A stretch of 64,000 bases of DNA from Cephalotus follicularis (lineage: Eukaryota; Streptophyta; Magnoliopsida; Oxalidales; Cephalotaceae): contig BDDD01002024.1 of assembly GCA_001972305.1 (NCBI GenBank), positions 248,001-312,000 of the forward strand, given 5' to 3'. Every line of letters begins with the position of its first letter. Position 1 is the first letter of the stretch. Both the position numbers and the translations under genes were made by a program. This document shows positions 10,508 to 21,779 of this stretch, piece after piece. The notes below the pieces were generated by a model. The model was not told where the DNA came from. It made no database searches and saw only the letters and a program-made list of their open reading frames with translations.

Positions 10508-12418
10508 TGGTATCAGAGCCGTAATATTGCTCGTCTTGAAGGTTTCAAAGTACCTTGGCAGTAATCGTTCCTGCACACCGTTCGTCCCGAGATCACTTGG
10601 TAGAAGGAGATTCTGTTCCCGATCTCCGATCAGAAAACCAAGGGTACCGGCCGCTTCCTCTGACAACGGCGACTTCACCGGTGGCGGTCCGATCGTCTTC
10701 CGCTCGCCAGAAACGCGTCACTCACCGTCACCGCATCTGGTCACTCCGTTCTCCCACCTCCGGTCACATTCAGGCTACAATAACCACATCACACGACAGG
10801 CGACACTCCGTTCAGCTCGCTCTCCAAGTTTTACGGTGAACGGAGCTCCTACTACGCCGCACGCGCTCCCATTCTCCGACAGTGCGACTGGTGGTTGATT
10901 CTTCATGGCATATTCAAGGGAATATTCCCTGACGTGAAAAAAAAAACAGATCAGCTCAAATAGCAAGAATGTTCTAAAGAATATTCCTTGCCAAAAAAAA
11001 ATTATTATTTTGTTTATTATTACTCATGTCTTTTTCTATGGCAGGACAACATCACAGTGATCCCGCTCAACCAATCACTATCATATGATCCGATTTCAAT
11101 AATATGATTAATACCCAATTTTCTCGTAAAATAAAGGTTTTTCGTTCCGATAATGCACCGAGTATACTGATTCCACTTTTCAGTCTATCTTAAAAGAACA
11201 TGGAACCATAGCTCATAGGTCATGCCCTGGCACTTTACAGCAAAATGGTAGGGCTGAACGTAAACATCATCATGTTCTTGACACTATTCGCACTCTTCTT
11301 ACCTCTGCTTCTCTTCCCGAGCATTTTTGGGGAGAAGCTGCTCTCACTGCAATATATACCATCAATAGAATTCTCACACCTACTGTTAACAATAAATCTC
11401 CATATGAATCTCTTTATAAAACTCCACCAAACTATCATCTTTTAAAAGTTTTTGGATGTGCTTGTTTTGTTCTACTTCAACCACATGAACATAACAAACT
11501 TGAACCTAAGTCTCGTCTTTGTTGTTTTCTTGGGTATGGTATAGAACATAAAGGATTTAGATGTTATGATCCTGTGTCCAAACGTCTTCGTGTCTCGCGT
11601 CATGTTGTTTTTTGGGAACATAAAATGTTTACCAGTCTGTCTAGTGTGGGGCCTTCCTCATCTCCTTGTATTTTTACTGACTCTTATGTTGATCTTTTTC
11701 CCTATCATATTGAGTTTTCTACAGGGACTTTGAGCTCGCCTCCTGATCAGTCTGTAATATTTTCCAACTCGGTTGATCCTTCTCTAGATCCTGATGACCC
11801 ACTGCCAGTCACCCCTTCTGTTGCTCTTCCACTTCGTCGCTCCACTCGGGTAAGCAAACCAAACACTCACCTTAGTGATTTTCATTGTTATCATGCCTTG
11901 GCTACTCTCCATGAGCCTCGCACTTTTCGCGAAGCTCGCTCTAACCCCCTTTGGCAGCAAGCAATGGCAGAAGAACTAGCAGCTTTACAAAAAAATCATA
12001 CGTGGGACCTGGTTGACTTGCCTCCTGGAAAGACAGTTATTAATTGCAAATGGATTTATAAGATCAAGACTCGATCTGATGGCTCTGTGGATCGTTACAA
12101 AACACGTCTTGTGGCTAGAGGTTTCACTCAGGAGTATGTGATTGATTATGAGGAGACTTTTGCTCCAGTTGCACGTCTTACTTCGCTTCGTTCCTTACTT
12201 GCTGTTGCTGCATCTCGTGGTTGGCAGTCATTTCAAATGGATGTGAAGAATGCCTTCTTGAATGGTGATCTCAAGGAGGAAGTTTATATGTGTCCACCAC
12301 CTGGATCTGATCATTCTTCCACCCAGGTTTGTCGCCTTCGACGTGCACTTTATGGTCTCAAACAGGCGCCTTGTGCTTGGTTTACCAAGTTTAGTTCCAC
12401 TATTGCTAGACTTGGATT
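10301..12418 (+). mobile_element. Truncated Ty1/copia retrotransposon fragment inside the PUP gene
   Basis: Begins with a 5' LTR (10301-10507, TGTTGATATATCA to ...GTACCA) and a perfect copia PBS (10508-10520, TGGTATCAGAGCC). It continues through a leader and the gag start, jumps to the end of the integrase core, and ends inside RT. There is no 3' LTR. The fragment sits between 18-19-bp copies of a PUP coding segment (10283-10301 and 12451-12469) and ends in 31 bp copied from nearby host DNA. This is not a normal integration product. Confidence 0.88.
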
Positions 12419-12437
12419 CAAGAAGCTAAAACCCTGA
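11045..12437 (+). pseudogene. Copia gag start fused to integrase and RT fragment
   Basis: A gag-like start (MAGQHH) near 11038 is followed within about 90 bases by the end of the integrase core (RSDNA near 11140, then GTLQQNGRAERKHH), so protease and most of the integrase are deleted. After one frameshift near 11150 the frame runs into the integrase C-terminal region (GCACFVLL, KCCFLGY-like) and an open stretch from 11574 into RT (KWIYKIK, DYEETFAPVARL, QMDVKNAFLNGDL, ALYGLKQAPCAWF). It is cut before the YVDD box. The last residues up to the TGA at 12437 come from the filler DNA, not the element. RT motifs resemble the Ale/Retrofit group; lineage uncertain. Confidence 0.85.
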
Positions 12438-12570
12438 GCTACTATTACTATTAATATGAGCAAAGATTTCTTCAGGACCTTGCTCATCTTCTCATCTTCC
12501 ATCTTTGTTAATAGTATGTGCTCTTGCAAGAACTGCCAACAAGAAGCTAAAACCCTGAGCTACTATTACT
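12419..12570. repeat. 31-bp filler duplication at the copia/PUP junction
   Basis: The 31 bases at 12419-12449 are an exact copy of 12540-12570, which lies in the 5' flank of the PUP start codon. The first copy is wedged between the truncated copia RT and the duplicated PUP segment at 12451-12469. The shared CAAG at the edge suggests microhomology priming. Confidence 0.9.
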
Positions 12571-15175
12571 TGAAATTATGTGTCCACTTAAAAGTTAATT
12601 TCCAAGCAAACCAAAATCTAGCGACTGAAAATAAGTTATTGTATGAGCCTTCCTTCGGAGTACCAGAAAAGCAATTAGTTGAGCCAAATGCCCTGTTATT
12701 AAACCATTCCAACAAATAAAAGAATAAGAAAAAACTAAACATATGGGTTTTTAACGTGGTTCGATCATGCAAGGATGAAGCCTACTTCTACACTGATCAC
12801 TCCCCTAATCAACATATTATCGGTTATAAAATTTTTTTCTTTTTTTGTTAATTATAATCACCATTTGTTTTTACTAGATTTTGTGCTATCTTGTGATTTT
12901 AATTACCTATTAATTTATGATTATAATGATCTGACTGTCTTATCTTGATAACTGATCACGTAACAAATTTATTTGGTTATATTAATATAAATTTAAATCA
13001 GTCATAAGAGGCATCATTCTTAAGAATGAAATCAAAATAGTAAAAATTACCAATTTTCATTACTAATTAACCTTTAAACCTTAATTATTGTACTATGCTT
13101 TACTTTCCATAAAGCTAGACAAGTTCGCTCAGCTTCCATCGGAGCTAAAAAGCATTTTATTCGTAGCAACAAGATTTTTTTATGCAACAAATTAGCTGTA
13201 ATTTGTATTATGATAGCTGAATATAGTAATGTCTTGTTTTAATTTTTGTTAATTTTATATTGTAAGCATAGTTGTCCAATCAATAAAAAAATCAAGAACT
13301 GCATATCTGACGCCACCAAAGAAACAAAGCATGCAACACCCATTTGCAAGTACCATAAACTCGACCTTTTCAAAATGGAAAAACATCCTAAACAATTACA
13401 TGGATTAGGAATCTCTCCAAAACTTTCCAAAACGATACTCTCTTTCAAAAAAAAAATTGTAGAATCAAGAACATTAAATGGGCATGTTTTAATTAGAGTT
13501 CGTAATTCTAATGAAAACAATCCACAACACTACAATCAAAGATACATAAAATGACGAAAGGAAGGAGGGAAGTGTCATATAATTACCTCGTAAAGGACAC
13601 CAAAGGAATACATGCACATCAATGCAACCGAAACTCCTAGATATTCAACAACAGAGAAAGAAAGAAAAATGAACAGCAAAGTACTCCAGTAAGTGACCTT
13701 AATAAATTTTAGAACTAAACATTTTGAGATTGAGAAATTTTGGGTTAAAATGCTTATGACATAAGAATCCATTTAAGTAGACGGTGTCATGTCAAACAGA
13801 AACTCATCGATACGTAAAGCATTAACTATTGACTATTAAAAGGTAAATCCGATTATTAATACTGGAGAGTCTGGAGATCACATACAAGATACGTATAGAA
13901 ACCGAAAAGTTTTACCGTTATCTTGAAGCGCAAAAAAAAAAAAGTGCAAAGTGACAGTGCTGTGTATGTAACGTGGCCAAATAGTGATAGGGCTTGCATT
14001 TATGGGCTGGGTGAAATTGGGTAACTGTGATCAAAGGGAGTTGACTATTGAGTTAAGTTTACACTTATTTTTTATTTTATTTTTTATCAATATCATTGTA
14101 CTATGAATTACTTTACTCATAATCTATATAATGCAAAACTCTACTGTCCTTTAAGTTTTCCCTTTAAAAATCCAAAAATTCATTCCAACAAACACTGTCC
14201 AAGCAAAAGCAAAGTGTTAATGTTCAAATATCAAAAAAAAAATTGTATCAGAAAACATGAACCACGTTTCATTGATCCAATTGAAATATCTAGAATGATT
14301 ATGCTTTTATTGGAATATTCACTTTTTCGATGAGTTTTTATCTTTCTAAACCTCTTTTATATTTATATTATAGTCATTGAAATACATGTTACAAATTTAC
14401 TCTATAAAATTGATCAACTACTCCATAAATTAATGAAATCTTTGTCTGTCAATATTTTTTTTTTCTCTAACAGATAATAATCATTCTTTATATTATATGA
14501 AAACGTTTTTAGAATGGTTTCACCCTCTTGAATGGTAGAAAACTCATTTCACTGGTCTCGAATTTAAACAAATCAAACTACGATCTCGAAAATCCACTGA
14601 TAATCTTAAACTTGAAAATTTTGTAATATCGTTTTTCTTAAGATGTGTTTTTCGAGACCACAGTCAGAACCTCCTTTTTGTGATAACAACAGAGGATTAT
14701 AATATTTTATCTTATTCACTTACTGATACTCACGACCTACACCAAAGAGAACAACAATAAGAGTATCAAAAAGTTCAAAGGCGTCTTTGCGAGAAAAACT
14801 GTACAATTCCAAAAGAAATTTGGCCATCTTATAAGGTTTCCTCCTATAGTAAAAGCATTTTTCTATATAAAGTAATGAAGGCATTAGGAAACAGAGGAGG
14901 ATGAGAAAGTAGAAGTTCCTATTTAAGAAATCTCTAGCATTAATAAAGAGTATGTTATTAACCACAAGTAATCTGACATCGCAAGTACGTCATAAGTGAT
15001 TTGTCAAAATATCATATGTGATTATTTTATTAAAAATGATACTTTTATGATGACATCTCACTTGTGTTAATAGGATTACTCATCAATAAAATGTTTGCTT
15101 TCGTATGTTTCTATCTTTGCTAAATATTTCAAAATTCTAAAGATTAGTAAGTTTTTGTAATATCTCTCCATTAGT
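12571..15175. other. AT-rich intergenic DNA without a supported gene
   Basis: This holds the upstream flank of the PUP remnant and AT-rich sequence with many short homopolymers. Minus-strand ORFs at 13772-13575, 13520-13239 and 14965-14720 are short and hydrophobic. I do not recognise them. The first ends at a possible splice donor (GAG/GTAATT near 13585), so remnants of an unknown membrane-protein gene are possible. A line near 12740-12800 resembles retroelement LTR text but has no clear ends. Confidence 0.5.
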
Positions 15176-15180
15176 AATAT

Positions 15181-16115
15181 TGATATGGGAAAAATTAAGT
15201 TAAATAAAAAACGACACGTGTCCTCATCCAAGCACTACCAGGTGTCCAAGTGACTCAACGATTGGTGAAACAGAAACAAAGGAAGTCTATTAGCAAAGGA
15301 AACAGCGATATAAGGAGAATTCCTCCTCGGCATAAGTGCCGAGGACCCACCCAGTGATTCCGGTACGAAGATCAATCTCCTCGGCATAAGTGCCGAGGAC
15401 CAGTTCAGTAACTGCCATGCAAAGTCCATCCTTTTCGGCGTCAGGTCCGAGGACACTTACTGTGACAACACTGCCAAGGACCTCCACGGCTACATGACAG
15501 GAGACCACTCTCCTCAAGTGCAAGTCTATGGACTTGGAAGACTTTGAAGCCAGGGATTGACTGTTTCATTAGCCTCATTGCAACTCCTCTCCTCGGCAGA
15601 TCATTGACAGAAGGTCTCCTCCTCATTTACGGAATGAGGCCATGGAGTTAGCCTAAATTCCAGGGATCCTTATCTTCCAAGTATAGAAGATAAGATAAGG
15701 ATGACTATCATAAAAGAAAGGAGATAATTTAGGAGAAGATAAAGGAAAGAAGAGATAATTCAGGTGGAGATAAGGGAAATCCCGAGATCCTCAGAATTTC
15801 CTTAGAGGATAGCGATTACATCCGATTCTCACGTTCAATCAGTTACAGACAACACTATAAATACAAGTTCAACAGACTGAACAAAGGTCAGCAATTTTTA
15901 CATTCAAGAGAACCTTATTTCCACTGCACTTTGTCAAACTTGAGCGTCGGAGTGTCCCCGGGAGAACAACCTCCTGGACTTTCGACCATTTTTGTTACCT
16001 TGTGCAGGGATCCGAGATCAAAAACTTCCTCAAGGCATCTGTGACAAGCGTTTCTCTTAACAAATAAAAGTCCTCCACGTAGGATACTGTTGAGAGAATG
16101 ATTTCTGTATCAACA
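15181..16115 (+). repeat. 5' LTR of Tat element 2
   Basis: 935 bp, TGATATGGG to TCAACA. The upstream part contains two exact hairpins, TCCTCGGCA-TAAG-TGCCGAGGA, at 15324-15345 and 15378-15399, and a third diverged copy near 15435. A TATA box (TATAAATA, 15856-15863) precedes the likely RNA start by a normal distance. The block with GAGCGTCGGAGTG near 15941 is shared by every LTR of the family. Confidence 0.95.
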
Positions 16116-16117
16116 GT

Positions 16118-16134
16118 TGGCGCCGTCTGTGGGA
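16118..16134 (+). promoter_or_regulatory. Primer binding site of Tat element 2
   Basis: TGGCGCCGTCTGTGGGA begins two bases after the LTR. It starts with the TGG expected opposite a tRNA 3' CCA. The first nine bases would pair with a plant tRNA-Asp-type 3' end, but the match beyond that is poor, so the primer tRNA is not settled. The same site stands at 48424-48440 and, with one change, at 39162-39146. Confidence 0.8.
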
Positions 16135-16160
16135 AACGCAGCAAAAAGTCATCAACAATC

Positions 16161-19100
16161 ATGCCTCCGAGGAAGAACAATGTGGTTGGAGCCACTGGTA
16201 GCCAGCAACAGGAGGTCTTAGCTCCTCCGTCAGAAGCCGTTCAAGAAGCGGCCCAACAACAAGCTCCCGTTACAGGGGAGCAACTTAACCAATTCCTCCA
16301 AGGATTGGAGCGTGTTACTGATCGGTTGGTCACAACTCTAGCCAACCAATAGCAGCAAGCCAGGCCCGCTCAGCCAGTGGTCCGAGGAGTATCTGGCCCC
16401 CACAGGCCAGAGGTGGAGACAAGGCACCCACGAGGTGCCAGGCAAAACCGATCGAGGGGAGACGAACTTCCCCTTAGGCGGTCAGGGGACAACAATCCCC
16501 TGGGAAGGAGACCTGAGATCAATGTATCTCAGAGAGCTGAGTCCTCAACCACTAGGGATCACCCCAACGACCCCAGGAGAGTGCATCCTCAGCACCAGGC
16601 CATGGAGGTGGATCCTCGGCAGGAGTCCAGGGGGGCAGAGGAGGCACAAGTGCGCTCCAATGCTCCGCGCAGAGCTGGCACGGCCCGAGGGAGCAGGGTC
16701 AATCCCCCAGCCTCATTGGCTGGAGGGTCACATGTTTCTAGCAGAGTTAGGAACATAGAGGATGTGGAGCAGGCAGTGAACAGAAGGCTTGCAGAATTGG
16801 AAAGGAGGTTCCGAGGAGTGGAACAGAACAGGGGGCACCTATCCGAGGTGCAAAATATTAACGCATACCCCTTCACGGCCGAGATCATGGCGAAGCCAGT
16901 CCCCAGTGGGTTTCGAAACCCAAGCCTTGATAAATATGATGGGTCCACGGACCCTATCCAGCATGTGCGCTCATACATTCAGGCTATGTGGATGTATCAA
17001 GCCTCGGACGCTATGCTCTACCGAGGATTCCCAATGACCTTGATTGGAGCCGCCCAGTCATGGTACTTTACCTTGGTGAGGAATTCAGTGAAGAGCTTCG
17101 ATCAGTTTACAGAACTGTTCGTGACAAAGTTCCTCAACAGCACCATGCAGAGGAGAAACTCTACCCACCTCATCAACATGGTGCAGGGTAAAGATGAGTC
17201 ACTGAGGGACTACCTCACCAGGTTCAATAAGGAGTCACTCACAGTGAAAGACCTGGAGCCGTCCTTTGCTCTGGCAGCCTTGAACAATGGGCTGAGGAGA
17301 AATTCATCTTTCACCTTTTCTCTGCTGAAGAAACCGGCCAAGGACATGGCAGAATTGCTCAAGAGGGCGGAGAGGTATGTTAATGTCGAGGAAGAGATGG
17401 TGGCCAGGAAGCAAAAGACACCCTGGATTGGCCATCAAGAGGAGAGAATGGAGCATCCACGAAATGCTACCGAGAGAAGAGAGAAGAGGAAAGACAGGTC
17501 AGACTTTTCCAAGGAAGACCTCAGACATAAGCTTTCCAGACGAGAGGGATCGTCCAGGGGAAGGGCCCCAATCCCATCTTACAACACCTTTGCCCCCCTC
17601 CTGGACACACGTACCAGAATACTTGCCGTGGAGAAAGATAAAGTCCCTTTCCAGTGGCTTGAGAAGCTGAGGACCCCGGCAGAGAACAAGAATGTGGAGA
17701 AGTACTTCCGGTATCATCGTGACCACGGCCACGATACAGAGGAGTGCAGGCAACTAAAAAATCAGATTGAGGACCTGATTAGGAAGGGGCACCTGCGCAA
17801 GTATGTGGACAGAGATGCTCCTCAAGGAAGAAGAGAGCAGAGAAGAGAAGAGGCTCCTCGGCAGCAGGAGGAGCAACAACAGCAGCAGCCCAGAGGTGTC
17901 ATCCACACCATCTCTAGGGGGGTCGCCTCTGGGGGCGACCACTCAAATGCAAGGAAGGCCTATGGGAGACAGTCCCTTACTGTGCAACAAGTCCCTCACA
18001 GCAAAAGGCTCAGAACTGGAGGAGACGAGGAGGTGATAACCTTCTCGGAGGCAGACTATGAGGGAGTACGTCTTCCTCACGATGATCCAGTGGTGGTAAC
18101 TCTTCTGGTGGAACTCTTTACCATGAAGATAATTCTCATAGATAGTGGCAGCTCAACCGACATCCTGTACAAGCACGCATTTGATCAGCTGAGGATACCG
18201 GCCGACCAACTGAAGCCCGTCAAGACCCCACTGGTTGGTTTTGCAGGTGAGACGATCCATCCTCTGGGATCTATCAACCTGTCCGTGGTTGCAGGCACGG
18301 CCCCACGTCAAACTCAGGTAGAGATGACGTTCCTGGTAGTGGATACCCCAAGCCCATACAATGCTATAGTGGGGCAACCAGGTCTGAACTTGTTGGAGGC
18401 CATAGTGTCTACGAGACACTTAGTGATGAACTTTCCCACAAGGTTTGGTGTGGGGGAGGTCCGAGGAGACCAAGAGGTGACAAGGAGATGTTATAAAACT
18501 GCCATCTCGGATAAGGGGAAGGGCAAGATTCTCCCCATAGCAAACGTGGAGCTCAGAGGTGATGTAGAACCAGAGCGTCCACAACCAGTAGAGGATGTCC
18601 TCCAAGTGCCCATAGAAGAGGGCAACACAGAGAGAATACTCCAAGTTGGCTCACAACTTGGAGAGGCGGAGAAGGGGGAGTTAATAACATTCCTCCGAGA
18701 TAATAAAGATGTTTTTGCATGGTCGGCAGAGGAGGTCCCTGGCATAAGTCCAAATGTAATGGTTCACAAACTAAGCGTGGATCCTGCCAGACCTCCGATC
18801 AGGCAAAAGAAGAGGAACTTCGCCCCCGAGAGGCAGCAGGCGATAGCCGAGGAGGTGAGCAAGCTGTTGCAGGCAGGTTTTATCAGAGAAGTGCACTACT
18901 CAGACTGGTTAGCAAATCCAGTGTTGGTCAAAAAAGCCAATGGAAAATGGAGGATGTGCATAGACTTCACGAACCTCAACAAAGTCTGCCCAAATGATCA
19001 CTTCCCTCTCCCAAAGACAGACCAGCTGGTAGACGCAACCTCGGGTTATAGAATATTAAGCTTCTTGGATGCTTACTCGGGATATAATCAAATCCCCATG

Positions 19101-21779
19101 TATAAGCCTGATGAGGACAAGACAGCATTCATAACAGACCGAGGAATGTATTGCTACAAGGTTATGCCCTTTGGCTTGAAGAATGCAGGGGCCACTTACC
19201 AACGCCTGGTCAACAAAATTTTTGAACCTCAGATTGGAAAGAATATGGAGGTATACATAGACGATATGCTCATCAAAACCCCTGCCAGGATCCCCCACGT
19301 GAAAGATTTGGAGGAGACTTTTGAAGTGCTGAGGAAGTATAATATGAAGCTCAATCTGTCCAAGTGCACGTTTGGGGTTACCTCGGGAAAGTTCCTCGGA
19401 TTCATGGTCTCTAGCAGAGGAATAGAGGCAAATCCAAAGAAGATCTCGGCAATTCAAAGCATGAGGCCACCTCAAACCATCAGGGATGTCCAGAGGTTAA
19501 ATGGGAAGATTGCAGCCTTGAGCAGGTTTGTGTCCAAGTCTGCAGAGAAGTGCCTTCCCTTCTTTAAAACACTTAGAGATCCCAAGGGGTTCTCATGGTC
19601 CGACGACTGTCAAGCAGCCTTCAACAAGTTGAAGGAATACTTGACCTCTCCTCCTTTGATCTCAAAACCTAAGGATGGAGAAGACCTGTATTTGTACCTT
19701 GCGGCCACCTCGGGCGCAGTGAGTGCAGTGCTAGTCAGAGAAGAGGAAAAAGTTCAAAAGCCAGTGTACTACGTGAGTAAGGCTTTGAACGATGCAGAGG
19801 GGAGGTACCCAGAAGTGGAGAAGTATGCCTATGCTTTGATCATCTCGGCCAGAAAATTGAGGCCATATTTTCAAGCCCATACAATCAAGGTTTTGACTGA
19901 AAAACCACTCAAACAAGTTCTTGCCAAGCCTGACACCTCGGGCAGGCTAATCAAGTGGTCAGTCAAACTAGGCGAGTATGATGTGAAGTTTGAAGCCAGA
20001 CCAGCAATCAAATCACAGGTACTGGCCGACTTTGTTGGAGATAATACACCTACGGAGTGTATGGAGGACAACCCTTCTGAGACCGAGAAGGGAATATGGA
20101 AGTTATCAGTGGATGGATCCTCATGCCTCACTGGCAGTGGGGCAGGGTTGGTATTGACGAGTCCAGATGGTTGGACGTTGGAGTATGCTCTGAGGTTCAA
20201 GTTCAAAGCTACAAATAATGAAGCTGAGTGGGAAGCTCTGATAGCTGGACTGACAATTGCAAAGCACTTAGAGGTGCAGAGGATAGAAGCCTCGAGTGAT
20301 TCTCAGCTAGTGGTTGGTTTGGCGAATGGGGAATATGAGGCCAGAGAAGACCTTATGACGAAGTACTTGTCCCATTTTCAGGGCATGAAGTCAGCCTTCA
20401 AAGTTTTGAGAATTGTGAAAGTGCCCAGGGCAGAGAACGTCAGAGCAGACCAAGTGTCAAAGTTAGCAACGGCAGAGGAGTTGGAGAAAAATCAAACAGT
20501 GCTAGTTGACTACCTGGATCGTCCAACCATCTCTCAAGCAGAGGTAATGGACATAGATGTTCCACAGGAGCCAAATTGGATGACTCCCTTTATCAGTTGG
20601 CTAAGGGATGGGATCCTGCCCGAGGACCCCGTGGAGGCGAGGAAGCTAGTTTACAGAGCAAACAGATTCCAATTCCGAGATGGGATCCTCTACAAAAGGT
20701 CATTCTCGTTTCCTTGGCTAAGGTGTTTAAACCCTTCAGAGTCCGACTACGCCCTAAGGGAGGTCCACGAAAGAATCTGTGGCAATCACACTGGGGGCAG
20801 GACTTTGTCTCACAAGCTATTAAGGCAAGGTTACTACTGGCCGACCATGCATCAAGATGCTATAAACTTAGTGAGGAAGTGTGACAAGTGTCAGACGAAC
20901 GCCAACATAAGTAGAAGGCCTTCTCAACCTCTGACGTCAATTACGGCCCCGTGGCCCTTCGCACAGTGGGGAATGGACTTCGTCGGACCATTACCTATGG
21001 CAACAGGTCAGAGGAAGTTTCTCATTGTAGCGGTTGATTACTTCACTAAGTTGGTGGAAGCAGAACCTTTAGCCACAATTACAGAGAAGAACACAGAGAG
21101 CTTTGTATGGAAGTCAATCATCTGCAGGTTTGGAGTCCCGAGGACCATTATCACAGACAATGGTAAGCAGTTTGATTGCCAAGCCTTCCGAGACTTTTGC
21201 AGAGAATGGAGGATAGAGCATAGGCTTGCCTCAGTAGCCTACCCTCAAAGTAATGGTCAAGCCGAGGTAATCAACAGAGAGATCATCTCGGGCTTAAAAA
21301 AGCGCCTAGAAGACAGCAAGAGAAGATGGACCGAGGAGTTACCAAGTGTATTATGGGCATACAGAACCACTCCTCGGACTACAACAGGAGAATCCCCGTA
21401 CAGCTTGTGTTTCCGAGCAGAGGCTATGATACCAGTGGAGGTTGGAATACAGTCACCAAGAGTTGTGCACTTTACCGAGGACAACAACGAAGAGGGGTTG
21501 AGGAGCCTCCTCGACCTAGTGGAAGAACTCAGAGATAAAGCTGCAATCAGAGTTGCAGCCTACCAAGAGAGGGTAAGCCGCTACTACAACAAAAGAGTAA
21601 GCCCAAGACCACTAAGGCAAGGAGATCTAGTCCTGCGCAACTCAGCCGTTGCAGATCCCACTGGTACCAGAGGAAAGCTAGCCCCTGCTTGGGAAGGGCC
21701 ATACAAAATCAAAAGGGTCCTCCGCCCAGGAACATTCAAACTTGAAACTTTGGGGGGTAGGGAGATTGCCAGAGCTTGA
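16161..21779 (+). CDS. Tat gag-pol polyprotein, almost uninterrupted
   Basis: Encodes the particle and replication enzymes of the retrotransposon. The ATG at 16161 (MPPRKNN) is followed by an in-frame TAG at 16350-16352; the frame is then open for about 1800 codons. Domains by nucleotide: gag core 16950-17400; zinc knuckle about 17704-17745; protease DSG 18141-18149; RT 18890-19300 with YIDD at 19254-19265; first RNase H 19590-19920; archaeal-type RNase H 20097-20500 (SVDGSS, ATNNEAEWEAL); integrase HHCC 20770-20895 and DDE core 20950-21300. Oddities: the first zinc-knuckle Cys is Phe (codon 17706-17708), and a TGA at 21777 replaces a Trp codon, removing about 11 C-terminal residues kept in elements 3 and 4. 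GTG at 16377 is not a credible plant start; the first conserved downstream ATG is 16602. Confidence 0.92.

Larger units (their letters stand above)
10283..12469. repeat. 19-bp direct duplication flanking the copia fragment
   Basis: TTAATATGAGCAAAGATTT occurs at 10283-10301 and 12451-12469. It is PUP coding sequence on the minus strand (KSLLILN). Copia integrases normally leave 5 bp, so this long duplication points to staggered-break repair. Confidence 0.88.
8721..12502 (-). pseudogene. Purine permease (PUP-like transporter), disrupted
   Basis: PUP proteins are plasma-membrane carriers of purines, cytokinins and related compounds, with about ten membrane segments. The ATG is at 12502-12500 (MEDEKMSKVLKK); the coding sequence runs to 12451 and continues at 10282-10030 with hallmark motifs (LLILNCTLLAVGN, LETAGWP, LTGLDDFF). 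A truncated copia fragment splits these parts. After LTGLDDFF the sequence is scrambled: the next PUP segment ([15 protein letters not shown]) lies inverted on the plus strand at 9884-9975. The middle of the protein is missing. The last exon, 9041-8721, is intact with a TTGCAG acceptor and motifs AIPREARKF and LLSGIIIAALLPVTE, ending in TAA. The gene cannot make a full transporter. Family assignment is firm; the subgroup is not known. Confidence 0.9.

Noticed and set aside
13239..13772. Two minus-strand hydrophobic ORFs as exons of a membrane-protein gene
   Set aside because: A donor-like GTAATT exists, but no family motif, no matching acceptor and no further exons could be found.
14720..14965. 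81-codon minus-strand ORF
   Set aside because: AT-rich, no motif, no gene context.
15235..15626. Minus-strand ORFs repeated at 25518-25909
   Set aside because: They lie in the two LTR copies of element 2; their repetition reflects the LTR, not a gene.
16377..16379. GTG as the gag-pol start
   Set aside because: Plants do not normally start at GTG, and the frame is open upstream back to the TAG at 16350. The ATG at 16161 or 16602 is more likely.
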